Below are positions 10,273 through 18,964 of a DNA stretch of 64,000 bases, in pieces. How positions within the stretch are numbered: position 1 is the first letter of the stretch; each line of letters opens with the position of its first letter. Source of the stretch: Porphyrobacter sp. LM 6 (GTDB taxonomy: Bacteria; Pseudomonadota; Alphaproteobacteria; Sphingomonadales; Sphingomonadaceae); NCBI RefSeq assembly GCF_001720465.1, contig NZ_CP017113.1:2480001-2544000 (forward strand), given 5' to 3'. The translations under genes and the position numbers were made by a program. The notes under the pieces were generated by a model. It did not search any database, was not told the origin of the DNA, and saw nothing but the letters and a program-made list of their open reading frames with translations.

Positions 10273-10911
10273 ATGGATCACGATCACACCATTTCACGCC
10301 GGCATTTTGCCGGTGCGGCGCTGACTGCCGTCGGACTTGTCGCTGGCGGCGGGATCGCCCGCGCAGCGGCTCCGGCGCGCACGGCAGGCGGCCCGTTGGG
10401 GCCCTTCTATCCGGTCATGCGTCCGGGTGACGACGATTTCGACATGACCCAGATCAAGGGCCAGACCGGCCGCGCGCTGGGGCGGGTGATCGAGGTGACG
10501 GGGCGCGTGCTCGACAGCAAGGGCAATCCTGTCAGCGGCGCAGAGCTGGAGCTGTGGCAGTGCAACGCGGCGGGGCGCTATGCCCATCCGGGCGATATCG
10601 CGACCGCTCCGCTCGATCCCAATTTCCAGGGCTTTGCACGGCTGATGACAGGCGCCAGCGGCGAATGGCGGGTGCGGACGATCAAGCCGTCCGGTTATGA
10701 CAGCCCGATCGGCTGGCGCACCCCGCACATCCATTTCGACATCAAGGGCCGCCAGTCGCGCATCATCACCCAGATGTATTTCACCGAGGACTACGCGACC
10801 AACACCAAGGACGCGCTCTACAATATGCTCGGCGAGGATGCGGTAACGGCGATGGCCGCCCAGCAGGAAGCCGACCGTTATCGCTGGGACATCGTGCTCG
10901 CCGACAAGTGA
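10273..10911 (+). CDS. Tat-exported intradiol ring-cleavage dioxygenase-like protein
   Basis: This 212-residue protein belongs to the protocatechuate 3,4-dioxygenase/catechol 1,2-dioxygenase superfamily. The four non-haem Fe(III) ligands of the family appear intact: Tyr103 (AGRYAHP), Tyr142 (SGYDSP), His152 and His154 (TPHIHFD). Unusually for a catabolic enzyme it begins with a twin-arginine signal (TISRRHFAG followed by a hydrophobic stretch ending ARAAA), so it should act in the periplasm. No aromatic-catabolism genes are nearby; it is a single gene with AGGGGGG as its ribosome binding site. The natural substrate is unknown. Confidence 0.88.
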   Translation: MDHDHTISRRHFAGAALTAVGLVAGGGIARAAAPARTAGGPLGPFYPVMRPGDDDFDMTQIKGQTGRALGRVIEVTGRVLDSKGNPVSGAELELWQCNAAGRYAHPGDIATAPLDPNFQGFARLMTGASGEWRVRTIKPSGYDSPIGWRTPHIHFDIKGRQSRIITQMYFTEDYATNTKDALYNMLGEDAVTAMAAQQEADRYRWDIVLADK

Positions 10912-10924
10912 CCAGAGGGCGCGA

Positions 10925-11437
10925 TCAGCCGCCCTGCTTGTTGCCGATGATCAGTTGGGCGGTGGTCGGCTTGCCCTGCGTGGCGGTGACCGAGAGGTGC
11001 GATCCGTCGCGCTTGCGCACACCGCCGATCAGGTTCGAGCCGTTGGTGTTGACCTCAAGCTCGATCGCAAAGCCTGCCGCAATCGCCTCGGCCTTGTAGT
11101 GCGCGATCACGTCATCGGCGGCGGCATCGGTTTCAAAGCTCACCATCGTCCCCTGCCCGTCCGGCTGGCTGACCACGGTGTTGGTAACGACGGTAGCGCC
11201 GGGAAACAGGGTGAAGCCAACGGGCAGGCTGAGCGGCACTTTCGCGCCTGACCGCAGGCTCGCGGCGCCTTCCGGCACCTTGATGGTCATGCGGGTTTCG
11301 CCGGTCTGCTTGTCGATGGTGTATTCGCCATGCGCGGGGTCCTGCGCGGAGGCTTGCTCGGCCGGATCGGCGCCGCACGCAGCCAGCAGCATCGCTGCCG
11401 TTCCGCCTGCCAGAATTGCTGCCGCCAACCGCATCAT
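10925..11437 (-). CDS. Predicted lipoprotein
   Basis: The 170-residue product has a lipoprotein signal peptide with lipobox LLAAC (Cys21). The mature part has no recognised domain; the middle (PLSLPVGFTLFPGATVVTNTVV, FETDAAADDVIAHYKAEA) resembles small alpha/beta domains of envelope lipoproteins that follow a polynomial-type surface strand pattern. It is the last gene of the minus-strand run from pepA and lies 55 bp after holC. An alternative start one codon later (11434) is equally possible. Confidence 0.8.
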   Translation of the reverse strand: MMRLAAAILAGGTAAMLLAACGADPAEQASAQDPAHGEYTIDKQTGETRMTIKVPEGAASLRSGAKVPLSLPVGFTLFPGATVVTNTVVSQPDGQGTMVSFETDAAADDVIAHYKAEAIAAGFAIELEVNTNGSNLIGGVRKRDGSHLSVTATQGKPTTAQLIIGNKQGG

Positions 11438-11492
11438 CGCCCCCGAGCACGCTGCGGCGAATATCGCCTATCGGGGAACGGGCTGCAAGCGC

Positions 11493-11927
11493 TCAGCCTT
11501 TCTTGACCCAGCGGCCATCTTCCTGCGCGAAATAGGCGCGTTCAACGCTCTCGCGCCCGTCCTGCGCGCGCCAGGCCTGCCGCGCATCGGGTGCGCGATC
11601 CGGCGGGAACAGCAGGAACACGCGGGCAAAGCCCTCGGCATTGCGGAAGGTGCCGTCGGCGAGGATCAGGTGGCTCGCCCCGTTCGCGGCGGAAAGCTCT
11701 GCGGAGAGCAGGATCGGCTGCGCATCAGCGCCCGGCGCGTCTGCCTCGCCATTGGCAAGGAAGCTCTCCGGCCCCGCCTGCCACAGCGCCCGGGCAATTG
11801 CGGCGCGCTGGTCGGCGTTGTCCGACACGACCAGCACCCGCTCGCCCTCGCCCAAGGTGCGCTTGGCGATCAGCGCCACGACCTTTTCGACCGGATCATG
11901 GGTGTATTGCCAGAAATCGAGCTTCAT
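11493..11927 (-). CDS. holC: DNA polymerase III chi subunit
   Basis: The 144-residue protein matches the HolC/chi family, which links the clamp loader to single-stranded DNA-binding protein. The N-terminus (MKLDFWQYTHDPVEKVV) and the LIAKRTLGEGERVLVVS segment are typical. It lies in the pepA gene group, the usual alphaproteobacterial location, and its start overlaps the stop of the upstream membrane-protein gene by 4 bp. Confidence 0.93.
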   Translation of the reverse strand: MKLDFWQYTHDPVEKVVALIAKRTLGEGERVLVVSDNADQRAAIARALWQAGPESFLANGEADAPGADAQPILLSAELSAANGASHLILADGTFRNAEGFARVFLLFPPDRAPDARQAWRAQDGRESVERAYFAQEDGRWVKKG

Positions 11928-12337
11928 TCACTGTTCCCGCTGGTACCCTTCGTCCGCCCCCCGCCGAGGAGGTAGAACATGATCGCCGCGCAAATCGCTA
12001 TCGAGAATACCGGCACGGGGAACAGCAGCCTGGCTGAACCATCGAGCGCCGCTATCGCTAGCGCGGGGAAGGGCGCGGGGATCCATTGGTCATCGATATG
12101 GATCAGCAGCGCCGGGGCGAGCGTGACGGCGGTAATGACCGAAAGGACCAGCGCGCCCTCACGCGTGCCCTGCCCGCGCCTGCGCCCGATGATTGTCACC
12201 ACCACCGCGATCAGCACCCCGACGGCGACAACAGCCCACCAGAACACCCGGCCAAACCCCGAAAAGTCGCTCGCCACCGCGGGGCTGGCCGCACAGAATG
12301 CCGTCACGGCCAGTCCGAACCGCACCGCCCTGCCCAT
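11924..12337 (-). CDS. Small membrane protein of unknown function
   Basis: The predicted 137-residue protein has an N-terminal signal-like hydrophobic stretch (ending SPAVASD) and three further membrane segments (VFWWAVVAVGVLIAVVVTII, ALVLSVITAVTLAPALLI, LLFPVPVFSIAICAAIMFYLL). The ATG at 12337 is preceded by AAGGGGGGA and starts 2 bp after the DUF2256 stop, so it is preferred over an upstream start that would overlap that gene. No family recognised. Confidence 0.7.
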   Translation of the reverse strand: MGRAVRFGLAVTAFCAASPAVASDFSGFGRVFWWAVVAVGVLIAVVVTIIGRRRGQGTREGALVLSVITAVTLAPALLIHIDDQWIPAPFPALAIAALDGSARLLFPVPVFSIAICAAIMFYLLGGGRTKGTSGNSE

Positions 12338-12339
12338 GC

Positions 12340-12486
12340 CTATCCCCCCTTGCCCCTGCGACAGCGGTCGGAACAATACTTCACATTGTCCCAATCGCGC
12401 TCCCACTTCTTGCGCCACGTGAAGGGCAGCCCGCAGGCGAGGCAGGTCTTGGTCGGCAAGTCAGACTTACGCCTCATCTTGGGCAT
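12340..12486 (-). CDS. DUF2256 small zinc-ribbon-like protein (48 aa)
   Basis: A 48-residue ORF translated by hand reads [15 protein letters not shown] at its start. Cysteines sit at positions 15, 18, 38 and 42 (CxxC...CxxxC), and the segment [12 protein letters not shown] lies between them. This is the signature of DUF2256, a family of tiny basic proteins of unknown function. The cysteine spacing suggests a single zinc site. It sits 12 bp downstream of pepA and 2 bp before the next membrane-protein gene, inside the pepA-holC run. Confidence 0.88.
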   Translation of the reverse strand: MPKMRRKSDLPTKTCLACGLPFTWRKKWERDWDNVKYCSDRCRRGKGG

Positions 12487-12498
12487 GAGGCGTGTCCC

Positions 12499-13959
12499 TT
12501 AGCCTTCGGCCACATCCCGCACGAACTGGTCGAGCAGGCGCACACCGTATCCGGTCGCGCCCTTTTCCCAGGTGTGGCCGGGCTTGTTCGACCAGACCAT
12601 CCCGGCGATATCGAGGTGCGCCCAGGGGGTGCCTTCCTTGATGAAGCGCTGGAGGAACTGCGCCGCGGTGATCGAACCGGCCTCGCGCGGGCCGACGTTC
12701 TTGATGTCGGCGATCGGCGAATCGATCAGCTTGTCGTAGTTCGGGCCGAGCGGCATCCGCCACAGCTTGTCGCCGCTGGTCTGGCCCGCCGCCGTCAGCT
12801 GCGCGGCGAGCGTATCGTCATTGGCGAACATCCCGCCATATTCGTGGCCGAGCGAAATGATCATCGCACCGGTCAGCGTAGCGAGATCGACGATCCGCGC
12901 CGCGTCATACTTTTCCTGCGCCCAGTGCAGCGCATCGCACAGCACCAGCCGCCCTTCGGCATCGGTGTTGAGCACTTCGACCGTCTGGCCGCTCATGGTG
13001 GTGACGACATCGCCGGGGCGCTGCGCCTTGCCGTCGGGCATGTTCTCGACGAGGCCCATCACGCCAATGACATTGGCCTTGGCCTTGCGGCTGACCAGCG
13101 CGAGCATCGCGCCTGCGACCGCGCCTGCGCCGCCCATGTCCCACTTCATGTCTTCCATGCCCGGCGGCGGCTTCAAGGAAATGCCGCCGGTGTCGAAGGT
13201 CACGCCCTTACCGACAAACACGGTCGGCTTGTCGCCCGCAGCGCCGCCGTTCCAGCGGATTGCGAGCAGCTTCGATTCGCGTTCAGAGCCCTGCCCCACG
13301 CCGACCAGCGCGCCCATGCCGAGCGCCGCCATCTCGGCCTCGCCCAGCACGGTGATTTCCGCACCGGTGCCCTCGAAGGCCTTCTGGCACGCGGCAACGA
13401 AGGTTTCGGGGTAGATGATGTTGGCTGGCTCGGTCACCAGACCGCGCGTGAATTCGACGCCCTTGGCCAGCGCCGCCTCACGCTCCCATGCCGCCTCGGT
13501 GCCCGCAGGCGCGCCGGTCACGTGGACAGTCGTGAGCGAGGGACGCTTGTCCGCCGCCAGCCGTGTGCGATAGGCATCGTGCCGCCACGCGCGCAGCCGC
13601 AGGCCGAGCAGCAGCGCCGCCGCTTCGGTGGCAGACAGGCCCGCTTCGCCGAGATCGAGCGCCATCACCGTTTCGCCCGAGGCGAGATACTTCGCCGTCA
13701 GCGCCGCGCCCGCACGCTCGCAATTGGCGCAACGGTCGGCGGCATCGGCTTCGCCCGCACCCGCCAGCGCGACACGGCGCACGGCCCCGCCGATCGTGGC
13801 AAAGCCTTCGAACAACTGCCCGGCACGGCCGGTAAAGCGCGAAGCAGCCGCGCCCTCGACAATCGCGGCGTCCATGCCGGTAATCGCGGCCCCCTGATTG
13901 ATGACCCGCGCGTGCAGGCGGATGTCGGACGGCGGGGCGGCGGTGAAGTGGATCTGCAT
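12499..13959 (-). CDS. pepA: Leucyl aminopeptidase (M17)
   Basis: This is a cytosolic two-metal (Zn/Mn) M17 aminopeptidase that removes N-terminal residues during peptide turnover. The 486-residue product has the signature NTDAEGRL, the metal-binding VGKGVTFDTGGISLKP segment and KWDMGGAGAV. The ATG at 13959 (MQIHFTAAPP) gives a full-length protein; the frame extends farther upstream without plausible homology. It is transcribed divergently from lptD and heads the minus-strand run with DUF2256 and holC. Confidence 0.96.
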   Translation of the reverse strand: MQIHFTAAPPSDIRLHARVINQGAAITGMDAAIVEGAAASRFTGRAGQLFEGFATIGGAVRRVALAGAGEADAADRCANCERAGAALTAKYLASGETVMALDLGEAGLSATEAAALLLGLRLRAWRHDAYRTRLAADKRPSLTTVHVTGAPAGTEAAWEREAALAKGVEFTRGLVTEPANIIYPETFVAACQKAFEGTGAEITVLGEAEMAALGMGALVGVGQGSERESKLLAIRWNGGAAGDKPTVFVGKGVTFDTGGISLKPPPGMEDMKWDMGGAGAVAGAMLALVSRKAKANVIGVMGLVENMPDGKAQRPGDVVTTMSGQTVEVLNTDAEGRLVLCDALHWAQEKYDAARIVDLATLTGAMIISLGHEYGGMFANDDTLAAQLTAAGQTSGDKLWRMPLGPNYDKLIDSPIADIKNVGPREAGSITAAQFLQRFIKEGTPWAHLDIAGMVWSNKPGHTWEKGATGYGVRLLDQFVRDVAEG

Positions 13960-14093
13960 GGAAACTCCGAAGAAGGCTTGAAGCCGGGCTGGCGGCGCTG
14001 GTCTGATAGGGCGAGCGCCCCTCACGACTGGCCGCGCGCATGAGCCCGCAAACGCGATTGCGATTAGGCGCGAGCGGTGCAATAGGCAAGGCC

Positions 14094-16376
14094 ATGTCGG
14101 GAGGCTTGTCGAACGCACCGCGCATGCCAGCGTGCCTTGACCTGCGCCTCTCGGTGCGGGGCGCTTCGCCGCGCATCTTGCTGGCGGCGGCGCTGCTGAC
14201 CCTCCCCGCAAGCCTCGCCGCGCAGGAGCAGGCAGCCCCGGCCACCGCCAATATTCTCGCGCAGGCCGATGCCCGCAAGATCGACTTCGAGGCGACCGAA
14301 ATCGCCTACGACAACCAGACCAACACCGTCACCGCGCGTGGCAATGTCATCCTGCGCTCGGAGGATCGTTCGGTCCGCGCCGACGAAGTGACGTGGGATC
14401 GCACGTCGGGCCGGATCATCGCCAGCGGCAACATCCGCATGGTCGACGAGGCCGGCAACCAGCTGTTCACCGATCAGGTCGAGCTGACCGAAGAATTCGA
14501 AACCGGCGCGATGAACGAGCTGCTGATTGCTCTGCGTGCTGGTGGGCGGCTTGCGGCGCGCTCGGCCGAGCGCGGGGCAGATGGCAACGCGGTGCTGACC
14601 AACGCGGCCTACACCGCCTGCCCGGTGGTCGATCCCGAAGGCTGTGCGGAGGATCCCAGCTGGCGCGTGACCGCCGACCGCGTGATCTACGACCAGAAGG
14701 AAAGCCGGGTGCGGTTCGAAGGCGCGGTGCTCGAACTGTTCGGCGCGCGCATCCTGCCCCTGCCCGGCCTTGCGATCCGGACCGACGGCAATGCCGAAAG
14801 CGGCTTTCTGGTGCCCGATGTCCGCGTGACGCAGGTCAACGGCCTTGAACTCAGCGGCGAATATTACTGGCGCGTCGCCAGCAATGCCGATCTGACTCTG
14901 GGCGCCTATGTATTTTCCAACGTTGCCCCGATGGCGAGCGCGAAATGGCGGCACCTCACCGAAAAGGGTGCCTACCAGATCACGGGCTATGCCACGGCCA
15001 GCGACCGCACCACCGATTTCACCGGCCAGCAGGGCTTCCAGCGCGATCCGCGCGGCTATCTCGATGCCAATGGCCGGTTCCAGTTCTCCCCCGACTGGAG
15101 CCTCACCGGATCGATCCGCCTCGCCAGCGACCGCACCTTCCTGCGCCGCTATGACCTCAGCCGCGATGACCGGCTGCGTTCGACCATCAACCTCGAACGC
15201 ATCACCGACCGTTCCTATCTCTCGATTGCCGGCTGGGCGACACAGACCCTGCGGCTGAACGCCGATCAGGGGCAGGTGCCGCTTGCCCTGCCCGCAATCG
15301 ATTATCGCCAGAAGATCGGAGACAAGATCCTCGGCGGGAACCTGACGGTGCAGGCCAACAGTCTCGCGCTGCTCCGCAATGACGGGCAGGACACCCAGCG
15401 CGCCTTTGCCGGGGCGCAGTGGGATCTGAAGCGGCTGACAGGTCTCGGGCAGGTGGTGACGCTGACCGCGCTGGCGCGCGGCGATGTCTACAACACCAAC
15501 AATATCGATTCGACCACGACGCTGGCCTACCGCGGCACCGAAGGCTGGACCACGCGCGGGGTTGCCACCGCCGCGCTGGATATCGAATGGCCCTTCGTCG
15601 GCTCGGCTCTCGGCGGCACACAGGTGTTCAAGCCGCGCGTGCAATTCGTCGCCAGCCCCAAAGTCCGCAATCTCGACGTGCCCAACGAAGATGCACGCGC
15701 AATCGATCTGGAAGATTCCAACCTCTTCGCGCTCAACCGCTTCGCCGGTTACGACCGGGTCGAGGACGGCAGCCGCGTGACATGGGGCGTGGACTGGGAA
15801 TTGCAGCGGCCCGGCTGGCGGGTCAAATCGACCATCGGCCAATCGTTCCGGCTGGAAGCGCCCGAACCGGGCCTGTTCCCCGATGGCACCGGCCTGTCGG
15901 AAAAGGTCTCGGACTTCGTGGGGCGCACCGAAGTGCGGTTCCGCAACCTCGTCAACTTCACCCACCGCTTCCGGCTCGACAAGGACAGCCTTGCGGTGCG
16001 CCGCAACGAGATCGACGCGACCATCGGCTCGCGCCGCACCTATGTCGAAGTCGGCTACCTCCGGCTCGACCGCAACATCCAGACAGTCGAGGATTTGCGC
16101 GACCGCGAGGAGCTGCGCGCCGCTGCCCGCGTGGCAATAGGGCGCAAGTGGTCGGTGTTCGGATCAGGGGTGTTCAACCTCACCGATCCGGATGAAGACC
16201 CGGTGTTCCAGCCCGACGGGTTCGAACCGATCCGCACCCGCCTAGGGGTCGCCTATGCCGATGACTGCATCGAATTCGGCGCCACCTGGCGGCGCGACTT
16301 CATCGACGCGGGCGATGCGCGGCGCGGCAACACGTTTCAGTTATTCTTTGCATTGCGAAATCTCGGCTTCCGCTGA
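14094..16376 (+). CDS. lptD: LPS assembly protein LptD
   Basis: LptD is the outer-membrane beta-barrel that inserts lipopolysaccharide into the outer leaflet with LptE. The roughly 760-residue product has a signal peptide (hydrophobic run ending LPASLAAQ), then an OstA/LptA-like beta-jellyroll (FEATEIAYDNQTNTVTARGNV). The long C-terminal barrel ends in LFFALRNLGFR, a typical terminal strand. A cysteine pair (TACPVVDPEGC) and one C-terminal cysteine (DDCIEFG) may form the inter-domain disulfides known for this family. The start is uncertain: 14040, 14094 and 14124 are all in frame. I prefer 14094 for AAGG just upstream. Confidence 0.93.
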   Translation: MSGGLSNAPRMPACLDLRLSVRGASPRILLAAALLTLPASLAAQEQAAPATANILAQADARKIDFEATEIAYDNQTNTVTARGNVILRSEDRSVRADEVTWDRTSGRIIASGNIRMVDEAGNQLFTDQVELTEEFETGAMNELLIALRAGGRLAARSAERGADGNAVLTNAAYTACPVVDPEGCAEDPSWRVTADRVIYDQKESRVRFEGAVLELFGARILPLPGLAIRTDGNAESGFLVPDVRVTQVNGLELSGEYYWRVASNADLTLGAYVFSNVAPMASAKWRHLTEKGAYQITGYATASDRTTDFTGQQGFQRDPRGYLDANGRFQFSPDWSLTGSIRLASDRTFLRRYDLSRDDRLRSTINLERITDRSYLSIAGWATQTLRLNADQGQVPLALPAIDYRQKIGDKILGGNLTVQANSLALLRNDGQDTQRAFAGAQWDLKRLTGLGQVVTLTALARGDVYNTNNIDSTTTLAYRGTEGWTTRGVATAALDIEWPFVGSALGGTQVFKPRVQFVASPKVRNLDVPNEDARAIDLEDSNLFALNRFAGYDRVEDGSRVTWGVDWELQRPGWRVKSTIGQSFRLEAPEPGLFPDGTGLSEKVSDFVGRTEVRFRNLVNFTHRFRLDKDSLAVRRNEIDATIGSRRTYVEVGYLRLDRNIQTVEDLRDREELRAAARVAIGRKWSVFGSGVFNLTDPDEDPVFQPDGFEPIRTRLGVAYADDCIEFGATWRRDFIDAGDARRGNTFQLFFALRNLGFR

Positions 16377-16538
16377 CGTGGGAGAAATGCCTGCACGAAT
16401 TGGCAGGGACGAGAATTGGGGCTAAAGGGCAGCCCAGCAGGGAACGGGCGAGGCCTTCGGGGTCGGCCAAGGCTCAGCTTCCATTCAGCCGGAACCAGTA
16501 AACGGCTGCTCATGCGCGAGGGGTCGCGCAGGATTACC

Positions 16539-16555
16539 GGGCCACCAGATGGCCC
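16539..16555 (+). promoter_or_regulatory. Hairpin in the surA leader
   Basis: A 6-bp perfect stem (GGGCCA with TGGCCC) with a 5-base loop lies 13 bp before the surA start, so it would sit just upstream of the ribosome binding region. There is no T-run, so it is not a typical terminator. A role in translation is inference. Confidence 0.35.
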
Positions 16556-16568
16556 ATAAAGCGGGATT

Positions 16569-17948
16569 ATGCGAGTGCGAGTGAAGCTGTTGTCCAAGAA
16601 GCTCCTGACCGGAACCACCACTGCGCTGGCCGCAGCGGGGGCGATCGCGCTGGCCGTGCTGCCGAGCGCCGCGCCGGCGCAGACCGTTGCTGTGCCGACC
16701 GCCGACAATCCCTTCGGCCTGCCCGCCGACATCACCCTGTTCGCCAAGGCCGATCCCGACAAGCGCAGCGCGACTGCCGTGGTCAACGGCTTTGTCATCA
16801 CCGGCACCGATATCGACCAGCGCGTCGCGCTCGTCACCGCTGCATCGGAAGCACCGATTGCCGAGGATGAAATGCTGCGCCTGCGGGTGCAGGTGCTGCG
16901 CAATCTGATCGACGAGACGCTCAAGATCCAGGCCGCCGCCGCTGCCGAAATGGAAGTGAAGCGCGAGGAGGTCGAACAGACCTACCAGCAGCTCGCGGCG
17001 CAGAACTTTGGCGGCGAGCCGAAGAAGATGGACGAATATCTTCTCTCGATCGGTTCCTCGCCCGCCTCGCTGAAGCGCCAGATCGAAGGCGAAGCGGCGT
17101 GGGAAAACCTGCTCCGCCGCAACATCATGCCCTTCGTCAACGTCTCGGCTGACGAGGTCAACGACGTGCTCAAGCGCATGAACGAAGCGCGCGGGACCGA
17201 CGAATACCGGCTCGGCGAAATCTTCCTCTCGGCCACCACCGAAAACCGCGCGCAGGTGCTCGCCAACGCGCAGGCGATCGTCCAGCAATTGCAGCAGGGC
17301 GGCAGCTTTGTCGCCTATGCGCGCCAGTTCTCCGAAGCCACCACCGCGGTGGTCGGCGGCGATCTCGGCTGGGTGCGGCTCGGCCAGTTGCCGCCGCAGC
17401 TTGCCGCAGCCGCGCGCACGATGCAGGCCGGGCAGCTGCAGGGCCCGATCGAAATTCCGGGCGGCTTTTCGATCCTCTACCTTATCAACAAGCGCCAGGT
17501 GCTGATGGCCGACCCGAACGAGGCGGTGCTCAGCCTCAAGCAGATCTCGATCAGCTTCCCGGCGGGCGTGACGCAGGAACAGGCCGAAGCGCGGGTGCAG
17601 GAGTTCGACGCCTTCATCAACGGCCTGCGCGGTTGCGGCGGGGTCGAGGAAGGCGCGAAAGCCATCGGCGCTGATGTGGTCTCGAACGACCAGATCAAGG
17701 CTGCCAACCTGCCCGAACAGCTGCGCGCGATCCTGCTCAACCTCCAGATCGGTCAGGCCACCCCGCCCTTCGGCGGTGTGCAGGAAGGTGTGCGCGTGCT
17801 TATGCTGTGCGGGCGCGACGATCCCAAGGATGCCGGCGCACCGACCTTCGCAGCGGTTATGGACCAGATCGAGGAAGAGCGCGTCAACAAGCGCGCCCAG
17901 CGCTACCTGCGCGATCTGCGTAACGACGCCTATATCGAATACAATTGA
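16569..17948 (+). CDS. surA: Periplasmic chaperone/peptidyl-prolyl isomerase SurA
   Basis: SurA escorts outer-membrane beta-barrel proteins through the periplasm. The 459-residue product has a signal peptide (ending PSAAPAQ), a SurA N-terminal helical domain (ATAVVNGFVITGTDIDQR onward) and a parvulin PpiC domain around residues 215-310 (YRLGEIFLSA, GGDLGWVRLGQLPP). A second degenerate parvulin-like region follows, ending at the C-terminal helix. Location directly after lptD, its major client, and before pdxA-rsmA matches the classical cluster. The 192 bp between lptD and surA may carry its own promoter. Confidence 0.94.
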   Translation: MRVRVKLLSKKLLTGTTTALAAAGAIALAVLPSAAPAQTVAVPTADNPFGLPADITLFAKADPDKRSATAVVNGFVITGTDIDQRVALVTAASEAPIAEDEMLRLRVQVLRNLIDETLKIQAAAAAEMEVKREEVEQTYQQLAAQNFGGEPKKMDEYLLSIGSSPASLKRQIEGEAAWENLLRRNIMPFVNVSADEVNDVLKRMNEARGTDEYRLGEIFLSATTENRAQVLANAQAIVQQLQQGGSFVAYARQFSEATTAVVGGDLGWVRLGQLPPQLAAAARTMQAGQLQGPIEIPGGFSILYLINKRQVLMADPNEAVLSLKQISISFPAGVTQEQAEARVQEFDAFINGLRGCGGVEEGAKAIGADVVSNDQIKAANLPEQLRAILLNLQIGQATPPFGGVQEGVRVLMLCGRDDPKDAGAPTFAAVMDQIEEERVNKRAQRYLRDLRNDAYIEYN

Positions 17949-18964
17949 GCGCGCTTCAGGCACCTCTTGCGATCACATTGGGTGACCCGGCCGGGATCGG
18001 ACCGGAGGTCATTCTGGGCGCGTGGATGCGCCTCAGGGCCGAACGGCGCGAGCCGCCTGCCTTCGTAGTCGGCGGGCCGGGGCTGCTGCGCGGGATTGCC
18101 GAGAAGCTCGCGCTCGACTGCCCGATTGTGCCCATCGCCGACCCGTCCGAGGCGATGTTCGCCAGCGCCGTGGGCTTGCCGGTTCTGGCCCTGCTTGACG
18201 GGCCGTGGCACCCCGCCCGCCCCTCGCCCGATGGCGCGCGGCTTGCGCTCGCCTCGCTGCAATGGGGTGCCAAGTGCGCGCTTGCCGGAGCGGCAGCAGG
18301 GCTGGTCACCGCGCCGGTCGCCAAGGGCGCGCTGGCGGCGATCGGGTGGGATTACCCCGGCCAGACCGAATTCCTCGCCGATGCTTGTGGGAAACCCTAT
18401 CGCGACGCGGTGATGATGCTGGCCGGCCCCTCGCTGCGGACGGTGCCGCTCACCGTCCATGTCGCGCTGGCCGAAGTGCCCGGGCTGCTCTCGGCCGATC
18501 TGATCACCCACAAGTCGCGCATTGTCGCGGCCGGATTAGCCCGCGATTTCGGCATCGCCGCCCCGCGCATCGCGATTGCCGCATTGAACCCGCACGCAGG
18601 CGAAGGCGGCCAGTTCGGCGACGAGGAAGCGCGCATCATCGCGCCTGCCATCGCCGCGCTTAAGGCCGAGGGGATCGACGCGTTCGGCCCCGTCCCCGGC
18701 GACGCACTGTTCATGCCCCGCGCCCGCGCCACCTATGACGCGGCGCTGTGCATGTATCACGATCAGGCGCTGATCCCCTTGAAAGCGCTGGAAGTCGACG
18801 AGGGTGTCAACGTCACGCTCGGCCTGCCGATCATCCGCACCTCGCCCGATCACGGCACCGCCTTCGATATCGCCGGACAAGGCAAGGCCGATCCCGGCGC
18901 GATGGCGGCGGCGATCCTGATGGCGGCGGAGATGGCGACGGCGCGGGCCGCGGCACGTGCCTGA
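17945..18964 (+). CDS. pdxA: 4-hydroxythreonine-4-phosphate dehydrogenase
   Basis: PdxA oxidises 4-phosphohydroxy-L-threonine with NAD in pyridoxal phosphate synthesis. The 339-residue product has the N-terminal LGDPAGIGPE signature, and metal-binding histidines in TVHVAL, YHDQALIPLK and SPDHGTAFD. The start is TTG at 17945, overlapping the surA stop by 4 bp. Its stop overlaps rsmA by 8 bp. Together these indicate coupled translation of surA-pdxA-rsmA. Confidence 0.96.
   Translation: MSALQAPLAITLGDPAGIGPEVILGAWMRLRAERREPPAFVVGGPGLLRGIAEKLALDCPIVPIADPSEAMFASAVGLPVLALLDGPWHPARPSPDGARLALASLQWGAKCALAGAAAGLVTAPVAKGALAAIGWDYPGQTEFLADACGKPYRDAVMMLAGPSLRTVPLTVHVALAEVPGLLSADLITHKSRIVAAGLARDFGIAAPRIAIAALNPHAGEGGQFGDEEARIIAPAIAALKAEGIDAFGPVPGDALFMPRARATYDAALCMYHDQALIPLKALEVDEGVNVTLGLPIIRTSPDHGTAFDIAGQGKADPGAMAAAILMAAEMATARAAARA

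Noticed and set aside
12408..12422. CACGTG core near DUF2256 as a second parS
   Set aside because: The flanks are not symmetric (GCGC on one side, AAGG on the other) and it lies inside a coding region.
14064..15965. 633-codon ORF antisense to lptD
   Set aside because: Shadow frame of a recognised outer-membrane protein gene; no family features.
16200..16225. GGTTCGAACC-like sequence resembling a tRNA T-arm
   Set aside because: It is inside the lptD coding region and no acceptor stem or anticodon arm can be built around it.
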